A stretch of DNA of 64,000 nt, from assembly GCA_035544675.1 (NCBI GenBank), contig DATKCA010000179.1:1-64000 (forward strand), given 5' to 3'. The DNA is from DATKCA01 sp035544675. Its GTDB lineage: Bacteria > Acidobacteriota > Thermoanaerobaculia > Gp7-AA8. How positions within the stretch are numbered: the first letter of the stretch is position 1; every line of letters starts with the position of its first letter. Below the pieces are notes generated by a model. The model worked only from the letters and a program-made list of their open reading frames with translations. It was not told the DNA's origin and ran no database searches. Position numbers and translations under genes: made by a program. Positions 16,994 through 26,247 of this stretch are shown one piece after another.

Positions 16994-17866
16994 TCACCGC
17001 GCTTCCGCGACACCCATGGTCGCATCCGCGAGGTGGCTCTGAACCCGTGATGCGAACTCTTTCTCGTAAGTCCGGACCTTCTTCAGGTAGTTCTGCGTCT
17101 CTTTGAAAGGCGGCACGCCTCCGAAGCGGCGGACGTTGCCCTCACCCGCGTTGTAGGCGGCGATGACGATGGTCTCGTTCCCGTCGAAGCGCTCGTTCAG
17201 GTACTTCAGGTATTTCGTCCCGGCCTGGATGTTCTGCGTGGGGTTGGTCAGGTCCCTGGCCCCCATCCACCTGCCTGTCTTCGGGACGAGCTGCATGAGT
17301 CCCACCGCCCCCACCGGCGAGCGCGCCGTCGGCTTGAACCGCGACTCCTGCTGGATCATCGCAGCGACGAGCTCCGGTCGCAGGTCGTTCTTCTTCGCCT
17401 CTCTGTAGATGATCGAGCCGAAGGGAACTTCGGTGCGGAAGAACTGCTCTCTCGCCGATTCCGTGATGAGAGCCAGCCTGGCCGGCGCCTCGGCGACAGT
17501 CTTCAGCGACGACGAAGCCGCATCTCCTACCGAGCCCGCTGCCCCCACCACGCCCGCGGCGACGCCACCGGCGACCTGAGAGGCGATGCTCTGTGCAGTC
17601 TCCACGTCGCCGGCGATGGCCTCATCGAGCGAGCGCTCTCCGGCAGTCTGCCGCGCTGAATTCGCGTTCGTGTTCTGAATCATCTTGATCGGCGCGCCCA
17701 GCCCGCCGATTGCGAGCGAAGCACCCAGGGCCCACGTCGCGTACCTCCGCTTCATCCGCCGCATCCCCTTTGGCTTTACCTTCTGGACCTCCATCCGGAG
17801 CTGCGAACGGTCGAAGCCTTCGAGGAAGCGCTCTTCATAGGGTCTGGACGTCTTCAGCTCGGCCAT
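16994..17866 (-). CDS. Lytic transglycosylase (SLT domain)
   Basis: This 290-residue protein has a basic N-terminus, a single transmembrane segment (about 41-60, YATWALGASLAIGG), an Ala/Gly-rich stalk, and a C-terminal SLT domain. The domain has the catalytic Glu in MIQQESRF, then GAVGLMQLVP, NIQAGTKYL and AYNAGEGNV. It cleaves peptidoglycan between MurNAc and GlcNAc in the periplasm. The start is ATG 17866, fixed by an AGGAGG six bases upstream; an in-frame GTG at 17884 would place that ribosome site inside the gene. Confidence 0.88.
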   Translation of the reverse strand: MAELKTSRPYEERFLEGFDRSQLRMEVQKVKPKGMRRMKRRYATWALGASLAIGGLGAPIKMIQNTNANSARQTAGERSLDEAIAGDVETAQSIASQVAGGVAAGVVGAAGSVGDAASSSLKTVAEAPARLALITESAREQFFRTEVPFGSIIYREAKKNDLRPELVAAMIQQESRFKPTARSPVGAVGLMQLVPKTGRWMGARDLTNPTQNIQAGTKYLKYLNERFDGNETIVIAAYNAGEGNVRRFGGVPPFKETQNYLKKVRTYEKEFASRVQSHLADATMGVAEAR

Positions 17867-17872
17867 TTCCGA

Positions 17873-17878
17873 CCTCCT
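17873..17878 (-). promoter_or_regulatory. AGGAGG ribosome binding site of the transglycosylase
   Basis: Perfect AGGAGG on the minus strand, 6 nt from ATG 17866. It is one of few strong Shine-Dalgarno sites in the window and decides this start. Confidence 0.8.
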
Positions 17879-17996
17879 GGTCACTCCTACTTATTTGCAA
17901 GGGAGGGACCAGGACGGCCAAGCCATAAATGATTGATTTGAGTAGTTTTAATGGCTGAGTCCGTGCCCGGCACGGCAACGGGCTACGGCAACCGGC

Positions 17997-18767
17997 TCAG
18001 CTCGGAACCTTGAGGCAGAAGGTGCTGCCCTCCCCGGGCTTGGACTCCACCGTCACCGACCCGCCCTGGCTCTCAATGAGGCGCTTGGCGAGGTACAGGC
18101 CGTACCCCGGCCCGCTGCCGGGGCGCTGCTTGTCCAGCTTGCTGACGCCGCCGAGATCGAACACCTGCTGGACGTAACGTGGGTCGATTCCGACGCCATT
18201 GTCGAGGACGCAGATCCGATGGCCGTCACCGGTTCTGGTGCACTCGATGGCCACCGTGCGCTCGCCGTTGGGCCGGTCGGTGAAGAAGAGGGCATTCGCG
18301 ACGATCACGCTGAGGGCCTCGCGCATCTTTTCGGGGTCGACGTTGAGGGTGGGGAGGTTCGCCGGAACGTCGACGCGCACGCCGCCCTCTTCGATCATGA
18401 AGTTGTGCTTGAGAAGGACTTCCTGGACGATTTCTCCCAGCGGTGCCGGCCGTTTCACGGTATCGCGCGCGAGCATCTTGACCATGTGCGACATGTCGTC
18501 CAGCACCTTCTTCATGTGCTGCACGCTCGTCCGGATCCTGCGCAGGAAGTCCTGGCCGTCCTCGTCGAGCTTGTCGCTGTAGTCGCTGATCAGCAGCTCG
18601 CTGAATCCGTCGACGGCGAAGATGGGCGACTTCAGGTCATGGGACAGGATGCTGAAGAACTTCGTCAGTTCTTCGGTCGTCAGCGGCTGGCCGGCCGCCG
18701 AGCTCTCTCTAGCCGTCGCGATGAAACACCTCCGTCTCGCCGGGCCCGCTGCAACTAGCGTGCTCAC
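17997..18767 (-). CDS. Sensor histidine kinase without input domain
   Basis: This 256-residue protein goes almost directly into a HisKA helix with the phospho-acceptor His43 (SILSHDLKSPI), then an HATPase domain with IVANALFFT (N box), DNGVGIDP (G1) and GSGPGYGLYLAKRL (G2). There is no transmembrane or PAS segment, so it is a soluble kinase that must take its signal through a partner. It starts with GTG in the stop codon of the S51 peptidase gene (GTGA), which suggests coupled expression. No response regulator is adjacent. The 113-bp gap upstream of the transglycosylase gene is AT-rich near 17926-17950. Confidence 0.87.
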   Translation of the reverse strand: MSTLVAAGPARRRCFIATARESSAAGQPLTTEELTKFFSILSHDLKSPIFAVDGFSELLISDYSDKLDEDGQDFLRRIRTSVQHMKKVLDDMSHMVKMLARDTVKRPAPLGEIVQEVLLKHNFMIEEGGVRVDVPANLPTLNVDPEKMREALSVIVANALFFTDRPNGERTVAIECTRTGDGHRICVLDNGVGIDPRYVQQVFDLGGVSKLDKQRPGSGPGYGLYLAKRLIESQGGSVTVESKPGEGSTFCLKVPS

Positions 18768-19438
18768 GCTTTCCGGAACACGGCCACGCTTCCGCTGCCG
18801 ATGATCTCGGTCGCGCCGCCGGAACGGACCGCGAGCGCGGCGCCGGTAGGCAGACCGATTCCGATTTCGACGTCCGGAATCGACATGAGCCGGCGCAACA
18901 CCGTGTCGTTCGCAGGGTCGAACGAAGTCTCGATGACCACGCCCGACAGCCAGTTCAGCGCCGTAAGCGATCCGCCCCCCCGCATGTCCCGCATGTGCGA
19001 CCCGAATGCGGACGCGCTCGCGCCGATGCCGGCGATGACCGCCCCCGCCGCCGCCGCGTCGCGCAGGGCCAGATCTGCGGCCGATTCCACGATGGTCTCC
19101 GCGACGTGGTTCGTGACGCCGCCGCCGAGGTAAACCAGGCCGGAGGAGAGGATGAGGTCGAGGTTCTTCTGGCGGCGGCTGTCGCGCCCGCGATAGATCG
19201 GCACGTTGATCGTCTCCACTGACGGATCGATCGACCGGAAATGCTTCCCGATGTGAGTCGCGTATTCGGCCGAGCCTGAAGCCGTCGGCAGAAAGGCGAT
19301 CGATGGCCGGTCCGCGGGCATCTCCGAGAGGATGAACTCGTCGATGGCGCGCGTCTCGCCGAACGAGAACTCCCCGCCGCCGATGAGAACGAGAAGCCGC
19401 AGCTCCACGTTCAGCGCCAGCTCCAGCGGCCGGCTCAT
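18764..19438 (-). CDS. Peptidase S51 / cyanophycinase-like protein
   Basis: This 224-residue protein has the class I glutamine-amidotransferase-like fold of S51 peptidases. IGGGEFSFGETRAIDEF and IAFLPTASG open it, YLGGGVTNHV follows, and IAGIGASASAFGSHM holds the probable nucleophile Ser. Relatives are alpha-aspartyl dipeptidase and cyanophycinase, which cut Asp-containing peptides. It is translationally coupled at both ends: its ATG sits in the stop of the PHP gene and its TGA in the GTG of the histidine kinase. The elongated reading frame upstream of 19438 is antisense to the PHP gene and is ignored. Confidence 0.72.
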   Translation of the reverse strand: MSRPLELALNVELRLLVLIGGGEFSFGETRAIDEFILSEMPADRPSIAFLPTASGSAEYATHIGKHFRSIDPSVETINVPIYRGRDSRRQKNLDLILSSGLVYLGGGVTNHVAETIVESAADLALRDAAAAGAVIAGIGASASAFGSHMRDMRGGGSLTALNWLSGVVIETSFDPANDTVLRRLMSIPDVEIGIGLPTGAALAVRSGGATEIIGSGSVAVFRKA

Positions 19439-20406
19439 CTGGGTCCGACCGCGACCGGTTGCAGCCACGCCTTCCGGCCGTACGAGTCGATCACCATGGC
19501 CCGCACATATCCTTCGGTGCCGATGATGTCGTACACCGCCGGGTTCGCCGTGGTCGTCCAGAGGACGCGGCCGCCGCTGCCGACGAACTGGGTCCGGTAC
19601 TTCGTGTTCCGGTTCGCATCGATGGTGACCGAATACCGCGCCGGATCGCGCGTCCAGGCCGAGAGCTTCACGCCCGTCGACGCGTAGAACTCGCCGTCCG
19701 CGAGCGCCTTGACGATGGTCTCCGCCGTCGCCGAAGCGGCGCGCACGACCACCCACGCCCGGCCCGGACGCGCGCCGCCTCCGTCCGTCCGGCTTTTGAA
19801 GTCGTGCGAGTCGTCGACGCCGGCCGCGTAGATCATCCTGCCGCTCGTCAGAACATCGTCCCAGATGCTCTCCACCGACGCGACGCCCGCTCCACCTTCA
19901 CTGTTGACCAGCGGGTGCCCGCTGGCGATCTCCAGCAGCGAGGCCCCGGACACGTTCTTCAACTCGTCCGAGCCGAACGCCCAGTTGAAGTTCGGATGGT
20001 TGATCAGGGCGATCCCGCCCGCCGCCCGCACCGCATCCACATTGCGCTGCAACACCTCGGTCACCGTCGCTCCGCCCTGCGGCGGAACGAGACGCGTGAG
20101 ACCGATCGCGTTCACGTGCAGCGGACGGTCGGGAAGGCGGTCGGTGACCTCTTCTCCGGGAATGAGCAGCAGGCCGGGGACGGCGGCCGCCAGCGTGATC
20201 TTGTCGTGGTCGGTGATGACGAGAAAATCGTACCCGTGCTCGCGGTACCACCGCGCCACCTCGTCAGGCGGAGTGTCGCCGTCGCTCTGCGAGGTGTGCG
20301 TATGGAGGTTGCCTTTGAAGAGTTGAAGTGGAGCGCCGCCGGCCTCGACGGCGCGCGACGGTGAGGACACCGGCGCTCCATCGAGCGCCAGCGCCAGGAC
20401 GGCCAT
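19435..20406 (-). CDS. Exported PHP-domain protein
   Basis: The protein is about 323 residues. The metal-binding pattern of PHP phosphoesterases is present: NLHTHTSQSDG, ITDHDKITLA, ALINHPNF and GVDDSHDF. A C-terminal domain after ~210 (for example GEFYASTGVKLSAW) is typical of the exported CehA/McbA-like subgroup. The N-terminus begins MAVLALAL and would be the end of a signal peptide; a palindromic element (20329-20380) codes for the following DGAPVSSPSRAVEAGGAP, which may have disrupted it. A GTG 18 bp further upstream is an alternative start. Its substrate may be a phosphoester. Confidence 0.75.
   Translation of the reverse strand: MAVLALALDGAPVSSPSRAVEAGGAPLQLFKGNLHTHTSQSDGDTPPDEVARWYREHGYDFLVITDHDKITLAAAVPGLLLIPGEEVTDRLPDRPLHVNAIGLTRLVPPQGGATVTEVLQRNVDAVRAAGGIALINHPNFNWAFGSDELKNVSGASLLEIASGHPLVNSEGGAGVASVESIWDDVLTSGRMIYAAGVDDSHDFKSRTDGGGARPGRAWVVVRAASATAETIVKALADGEFYASTGVKLSAWTRDPARYSVTIDANRNTKYRTQFVGSGGRVLWTTTANPAVYDIIGTEGYVRAMVIDSYGRKAWLQPVAVGPR
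20329..20380. repeat. GTGGAGCG-type palindromic element in PHP gene
   Basis: Perfect 10-bp terminal inverted repeats TGGAGCGCCG (20329-20338) and CGGCGCTCCA (20371-20380) enclose a GC-rich core. The right half shares 22 consecutive bases with the copy ending at 54447. It lies within the reading frame, between the start and the first PHP motif. Confidence 0.8.
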
Positions 20407-20408
20407 GA

Positions 20409-21314
20409 TCAGCGCTTGCGCCACACCTCTTCCAGCTTCGATCCCATTTCCGAGGGTGCCTTCACGACGTGAATGCCGGCGCTCTGGAGGGCGGCCATCT
20501 TCTCCGCCGCCGTTCCTTTGCCGCCGCTGATGATCGCGCCGGCGTGGCCCATGCGGCGCCCCGGTGGAGCCGTCTGTCCGGCGATGAACGCGACTACGGG
20601 CTTGCGCACATGAGCCTTCACGTACGCCGCGCCGTCTTCCTCCGCCGTCCCTCCGATCTCCCCGATCATGATGATCGCCTCGGTGGCCGGATCTGCCTCG
20701 AAGGCTGCCAGGCAGTCCACGAAGTCCGTTCCGGGCAACGGATCGCCCCCCATTCCCACCGCGGTCGACTGGCCGATGCCGTGCCTGGTGAGTTGTCCCA
20801 CCGCTTCGTACGTGAGCGTTCCGGAGCGCGACACGATCCCGATCGGCCCTTCCTTGTGAATGTGGCCGGGCATGATGCCGATCTTGGCCTGGCCCGGAGT
20901 CATGATGCCGGGGCAGTTTGGCCCGATCAGACGCGATGCGCCGCGTCCGTCTACGACCGCGCGCGCGTTCGACTTCGTCAGGAAGTCGTGCGCCCGGATC
21001 ATGTCGTTGACCGGGATGCCTTCGGTGATGCAGACGATCAGCTCGATTCCGGCCGCTGCGGACTCCATGATCGCGTCGGCCGCGAACGGTGGAGGCACGA
21101 AGATGAGCGAGCACGTCGCGCCGGCCTGCTCCCGGGCCTCCGCCACACTGTTGAAGACCGGAAAGCCTTCGTGTTTCGTTCCGCCCTTGCCGGGCGTGAC
21201 TCCTCCGACGACTTTCGTCCCGTACTCGCGGCACTGAACGGCGTGGAAGGTCCCCTCCCGGCCGGTGATGCCCTGCACGATGACGCGCGTGTCTTTGTCA
21301 GCCCAGATGGCCAT
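20409..21314 (-). CDS. sucD: Succinate-CoA ligase, alpha subunit
   Basis: SucD carries the phosphohistidine of succinyl-CoA synthetase. The 301-residue protein has the CoA-binding fold (VIVQGITGREGTFH), RLIGPNCPGIMTPGQAKIG, GIVSRSGTLTYE and GHAGAIISGGKGTA with the active-site His. It lies 38 bp downstream of sucC, giving a complete sucCD pair for the TCA cycle. Confidence 0.95.
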   Translation of the reverse strand: MAIWADKDTRVIVQGITGREGTFHAVQCREYGTKVVGGVTPGKGGTKHEGFPVFNSVAEAREQAGATCSLIFVPPPFAADAIMESAAAGIELIVCITEGIPVNDMIRAHDFLTKSNARAVVDGRGASRLIGPNCPGIMTPGQAKIGIMPGHIHKEGPIGIVSRSGTLTYEAVGQLTRHGIGQSTAVGMGGDPLPGTDFVDCLAAFEADPATEAIIMIGEIGGTAEEDGAAYVKAHVRKPVVAFIAGQTAPPGRRMGHAGAIISGGKGTAAEKMAALQSAGIHVVKAPSEMGSKLEEVWRKR

Positions 21315-21352
21315 GGACTCTCCGTGTCATCGTAATGGCGCCGCTTCGTTCC

Positions 21353-22528
<1,176 letters not shown>

Positions 22529-22559
22529 GGCGCGGCGCGTTTTATCACAGAATGCCGCG

Positions 22560-23711
22560 GTGCAACGGGGCGACGAAATCGTGATCAAACCGGACGAGCT
22601 GGTGGCCGGCGGCAATGCGCTGGCGCGCCTCGACGGGCTCCCGATTTTCGCGTCGAACGTATTTCCAGGCGACGTGGCGCTCGTGCGTGTGACCGAGGTG
22701 AAGAGGGGATTTGCCAGGGCTGAGCTGGTCCGTCTCCTCTCGTCGAGCCCTCTTCGAAGACTCGGGCCGTGTCCGGTCGCGGAAGAGTGCGGCGGCTGCG
22801 ACTGGACGGCGTTGCGGCTCGACGCGCAGCTCGACGCGAAGCGCCGGATCCTGTCCGAGTCGCTGCGCCGCATCGGGAAGTTCGATCCGGCGTCGCTGCC
22901 GCCGATCACCATCCACCCTTCGCCGCTGAACTACCGGATTCGCAGCCGGCTGCAGCGCGACGATGACGCCATCGGCTTCTATGCCCTCCGCTCGAATCGC
23001 GTGGTGCAGCTGCCGCGCGAGTGCGAAGTGGTGGGACTGGAGACGGCTAGGTGCTTTGGTGGAGCGCCGCCGACTCGGCGGCGTACGACGGCCGCCGAGG
23101 TCGGCGGCGCTCCACTGACCGGCGCCCCAACGATCTGGGAGCTCCAGGGGGAGCTGATCCACGATTCTGAGCTCTCCATCACCGTCGACGAATTCACCTG
23201 GCGGCTCTCCACCGCCTCGTTCTTCCAGGTCAACCGGCACCTGCTCTCCACGATGCTGCGGCTCGTCAGCGCGCACGCAGCCCGGGTGGAGCAGCGAACA
23301 CTGGCACTCGATCTCTACGCCGGCGTGGGGTTCTTCACGCTGCCGCTTGCGAAGCTCTTCGACCAGGTGATCGCGGTGGAGGGCTCGCCCGAGTCGGCAA
23401 AGTACACGCGGATCAACGCGCCTTCGAACGTCCGGATCCTCGAGAAACCGGTCGAGCAGGCGCGGCTTCCGGAGGCGGACCTCATCTTTCTCGATCCTCC
23501 GCGCGCCGGCGCCCGGAAAGAGGTCATGGCCGCGGCGGGCCAGCGCGCGCGGGCGATGATTTGTCATCTCTCCTGCGATCCAGTAACCTTCGCCCGTGAC
23601 GCGAACCGGCTGATCGCGTCAGGCTGGCGCCTGCGCACCCTCGACCTCCTCGACCTCTTCCCCAACACTCATCACGTCGAAACGCTCTCTTCGTTCGAGC
23701 GTGCACGATGA
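22560..23711 (+). CDS. TrmA/RumA-type RNA 5-methyluridine methyltransferase
   Basis: This is a SAM-dependent uracil-C5 methyltransferase of tRNA or 23S rRNA. CPVAEECGGCDW is the 4Fe-4S cluster motif; DLYAGVGFFTLPLA is SAM motif I; FLDPPRAG and HLSCDPVTFARD carry the catalytic Cys. An N-terminal TRAM-like part precedes them. I prefer GTG 22560; ATG 22527 is possible but would overlap the divergent sucC start codon. A 57-bp palindromic element (23059-23115) is inserted in frame, adding GGAPPTRRRTTAAEVGGAP between the substrate-binding and catalytic parts. The motifs remain intact, so it may still work. Confidence 0.85.
   Translation: MQRGDEIVIKPDELVAGGNALARLDGLPIFASNVFPGDVALVRVTEVKRGFARAELVRLLSSSPLRRLGPCPVAEECGGCDWTALRLDAQLDAKRRILSESLRRIGKFDPASLPPITIHPSPLNYRIRSRLQRDDDAIGFYALRSNRVVQLPRECEVVGLETARCFGGAPPTRRRTTAAEVGGAPLTGAPTIWELQGELIHDSELSITVDEFTWRLSTASFFQVNRHLLSTMLRLVSAHAARVEQRTLALDLYAGVGFFTLPLAKLFDQVIAVEGSPESAKYTRINAPSNVRILEKPVEQARLPEADLIFLDPPRAGARKEVMAAAGQRARAMICHLSCDPVTFARDANRLIASGWRLRTLDLLDLFPNTHHVETLSSFERAR
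23059..23115. repeat. 57-bp GTGGAGCG palindromic element, in-frame in methyltransferase
   Basis: Perfect 15-bp terminal inverted repeats (GTGGAGCGCCGCCGA at 23059-23073 and its complement at 23101-23115) surround a second inverted pair, CTCGGCGGC (23074-23082) and GCCGCCGAG (23091-23099). The length is 57 bp, exactly 19 codons, so the reading frame is kept. Confidence 0.9.
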
Positions 23712-25917
23712 AGTTCCGGCCGCACTTCCACTGATCTCGTTCGCGGTTGCTCTGGCCGCGGCGCCGCTGCTGGTCAGTCCTGCCGCGACGGCGGCCGGCC
23801 TCCTCTTTACCGCGGCTCTCGCTCTTCGATGGCCGCGCCTGGCATCGGCCCTGGCGTGCGCGGCTCTGGGAGTGTTCGTCGGCTGGCGGGCCGAGGAGCG
23901 GCGAGTGGCCGAGGGTGAGGTGTTCCGCTCGCTGCCGGCCGCGCGATTCACACTCGTCGAGGCCGACATCGAGCTCGACTGGAGCCGGCGCCCGCACGTG
24001 CAGGCCCTCCGCACTTCGCGGTTCCGCGCGAACGGCCTCCGGTTCGACTCGCCGCTGGCGATCTACACCCGCTTCACGCCGCCGCGCATCGCTCGAGAGA
24101 AGGTCATCCGCGTGGAGGGATTCCTGCGGTTCGACGAGCGCGGGCGCTACACGATGTCGGTGAAGTCGCCTCATCTCCTCTCGTATCACGGCCGCGTCTC
24201 GCCTTTCTCTCCGGCCACCTGGAACCGGCTCATCGCACAGAGGCTCGAGCCCTACGCCGCCTCTCACCCGCGCGAGATCGCCATGATCGAGGCGCTGGCC
24301 CTCGGACGGGGCGAGCGGCTGAGCGAGGAGACGCGGGAGGATTACCGCCGCGGCGGCACCTACCACCTTCTCGTCTTCTCCGGCCTGCAGATCGGCCTCG
24401 CCGCAGGGGTCATCGCGCTTCTCCTGAGGTGGACCGGATACGCGCGGAGCTCGGACTGGTGTCTGCTCGGATTCGCGGTCATCGCGCCGCTGTTCATCGG
24501 TCCGACCGCGTCGGTCTCTCGCGCCGGCACCGGGATCGCGCTCTATGCGCTGTCGCGGATCGCGCGCCGCCCGACGTCGTTCGAGAATCTCTGGTGCGTG
24601 GCGGCGATGCTCCGCCTCGTCATCGAGCCGCGCGATCTGACCGATCCGGCCTTTCATCTCACCTACGCGGGAGCGGGAGCGCTGATTTTCATCGGGAAAC
24701 CGCTGGCGCGCTTGCGGATGCGCTGGCTCGCCTACGCCATCGCGGCGGAACTGGCCGTCGCTCCCCTGACGCTCTTCCACTTCCAGCAGTTCGCGCTCGG
24801 CGGATCGCTGGCCACCGTGGCGCTGACCCCGGTCGTCTTCGTGCAACTGCTCGTCGGTGCGGCCTTCGCCGCGATCCCCGCCGCGATTCTCCTCGACGCG
24901 GTGCGGCTCCTCAGCGCGACGTCGGCGCTCGTCAACAGAATGGCCGCGCCCGCGTCCGGCTTCTTCGCCTCTCCGCCGCTCGCGGTCATCTCGGCGTCGT
25001 TCGCATTCATCATCGTCATCATCGCGTTCACACGCGGGCGCGTGCGAGTGATCGGGATCCTCCTCGCGCTTGCCGTGACCGATCTCTCCGCGGTTCTCCG
25101 TCACCGGAGCGCCGCAAGCGTCGATTCCCCACGCGCGACCTTCCTCGACGTCGGGCAGGGCGACGCGATCCTCCTCCGCTCCGGCAGGCATGCCGCGCTC
25201 GTCGACGGCGGAGGGAGGAACGACGACACACGCTTCGGCCACACCGTGCTGTTGCCGATGCTCGTCAATCGCGGCATCAGGCGTCTCGACCTCGTCGTCC
25301 TCAGCCACGCGCATCCCGACCATTGCGGCGGCCTGCCAGCCGTCCTGCGCGAGCTCCACGTCGGCGAGCTGGTGATCTCGACGCGGGGGTTCCGCGGAGA
25401 CTGCGCGCGGCGGCTCCTCGAGGCGGCCGGGGAGTCCGGGACGAGGGTCACTTCCCTCCGGCGGATCGAACGCCGCCAGGCGGGAGAGATCGCGCTGACG
25501 ATCTTCCCGCCGGCGCGCCGCTACCGCCGCGCGGCCGAAAACAACGGCTCCGTCATCGTGCGCGCCGAAGCCCGCGGCCGCTCACTTCTTCTGACAGGCG
25601 ACATCGAGCGGGAGGCCGAGCTCGACCTGGCCTCATCCACGAGGCCCGCGGACATCCTGAAGCTCGCCCATCACGGCAGCCGCACCTCGACGAGCCCTGT
25701 ACTGCTCGACGCCGTCCGGCCCCGCCTGGCGGTCATCTCCTGCGGGCGCTCGAACCTCTTCGGCCATCCGCATCGGATCACGGTCGAGAGCCTGGACCGC
25801 CGCGGCATCCGCATCTGGCGAACCGACCTCAACAGCACGATCGACGTCGCCCTGGACCGCGTAATCGCTGTCACGCCTCAAATTGACACGCTCTCCCGCC
25901 CTGCTTACAGTGAATGA
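23701..25917 (+). CDS. comEC: ComEC/Rec2 competence DNA-uptake channel
   Basis: This 738-residue protein has an N-terminal hydrophobic region and OB-like domain, then a polytopic competence domain (about 190-470; GGTYHLLVFSGLQIGL is typical). It ends with a metallo-beta-lactamase domain: LDVGQGDAILLRSG and the metal site LSHAHPDHCGG, then LLLTGDIE and KLAHHGS. It forms the inner-membrane channel that brings single-stranded DNA into the cell. The start is GTG 23701, overlapping the end of the methyltransferase gene by 11 bp. Complete length and motifs suggest a functional gene; no other com or pil gene is in the window. Confidence 0.9.
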   Translation: MHDEVPAALPLISFAVALAAAPLLVSPAATAAGLLFTAALALRWPRLASALACAALGVFVGWRAEERRVAEGEVFRSLPAARFTLVEADIELDWSRRPHVQALRTSRFRANGLRFDSPLAIYTRFTPPRIAREKVIRVEGFLRFDERGRYTMSVKSPHLLSYHGRVSPFSPATWNRLIAQRLEPYAASHPREIAMIEALALGRGERLSEETREDYRRGGTYHLLVFSGLQIGLAAGVIALLLRWTGYARSSDWCLLGFAVIAPLFIGPTASVSRAGTGIALYALSRIARRPTSFENLWCVAAMLRLVIEPRDLTDPAFHLTYAGAGALIFIGKPLARLRMRWLAYAIAAELAVAPLTLFHFQQFALGGSLATVALTPVVFVQLLVGAAFAAIPAAILLDAVRLLSATSALVNRMAAPASGFFASPPLAVISASFAFIIVIIAFTRGRVRVIGILLALAVTDLSAVLRHRSAASVDSPRATFLDVGQGDAILLRSGRHAALVDGGGRNDDTRFGHTVLLPMLVNRGIRRLDLVVLSHAHPDHCGGLPAVLRELHVGELVISTRGFRGDCARRLLEAAGESGTRVTSLRRIERRQAGEIALTIFPPARRYRRAAENNGSVIVRAEARGRSLLLTGDIEREAELDLASSTRPADILKLAHHGSRTSTSPVLLDAVRPRLAVISCGRSNLFGHPHRITVESLDRRGIRIWRTDLNSTIDVALDRVIAVTPQIDTLSRPAYSE

Positions 25918-25923
25918 GCCTCT

Positions 25924-26247
25924 ATGTCCGCCACTCTGCTCAGGCTCGGCCTCTGGATCCTGGTACTGGTCCTGGCGTCTTACGTCATCCATGAGAGCCT
26001 CAGCGATCAGCCCATCGGCGAGATGATCACGATCAACATGTTGCAGAACGTGTTGCTGCTCGCCTTGGCGTTGATCCTGGGCGGCCTCATGATGCGGATG
26101 CTGGAGAAGGGCAGGGACGCGGTCTCGAAGAACCGCTGCCGGGTCTGTCAGATCGTCGTGCCCCCTGGGGCGATCTACTGCCGGCCGCATCTGCGCGGAA
26201 TGCTCGAGCGCGAGGATCGGCGCACGCACAGCTCCAAGATCCGTTGA
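25924..26247 (+). CDS. Small membrane protein with zinc-ribbon-like tail
   Basis: This 107-residue protein has two transmembrane segments (about 5-22 and 38-60). A cytosolic tail contains CRVCQIVVPPGAIYC followed by RPH, a Cys/His arrangement suggestive of a small metal-binding knuckle. The family is not recognised. It lies between comEC (6 bp) and miaA (its TGA overlaps the TTG start of miaA), so it is probably cotranscribed with both. Confidence 0.6.
   Translation: MSATLLRLGLWILVLVLASYVIHESLSDQPIGEMITINMLQNVLLLALALILGGLMMRMLEKGRDAVSKNRCRVCQIVVPPGAIYCRPHLRGMLEREDRRTHSSKIR

Noticed and set aside
23524..25359. 611-codon minus-strand frame opposite the methyltransferase end and comEC
   Set aside because: Low-complexity Arg/Glu/Asp translation without motifs; shadow of comEC codon bias.
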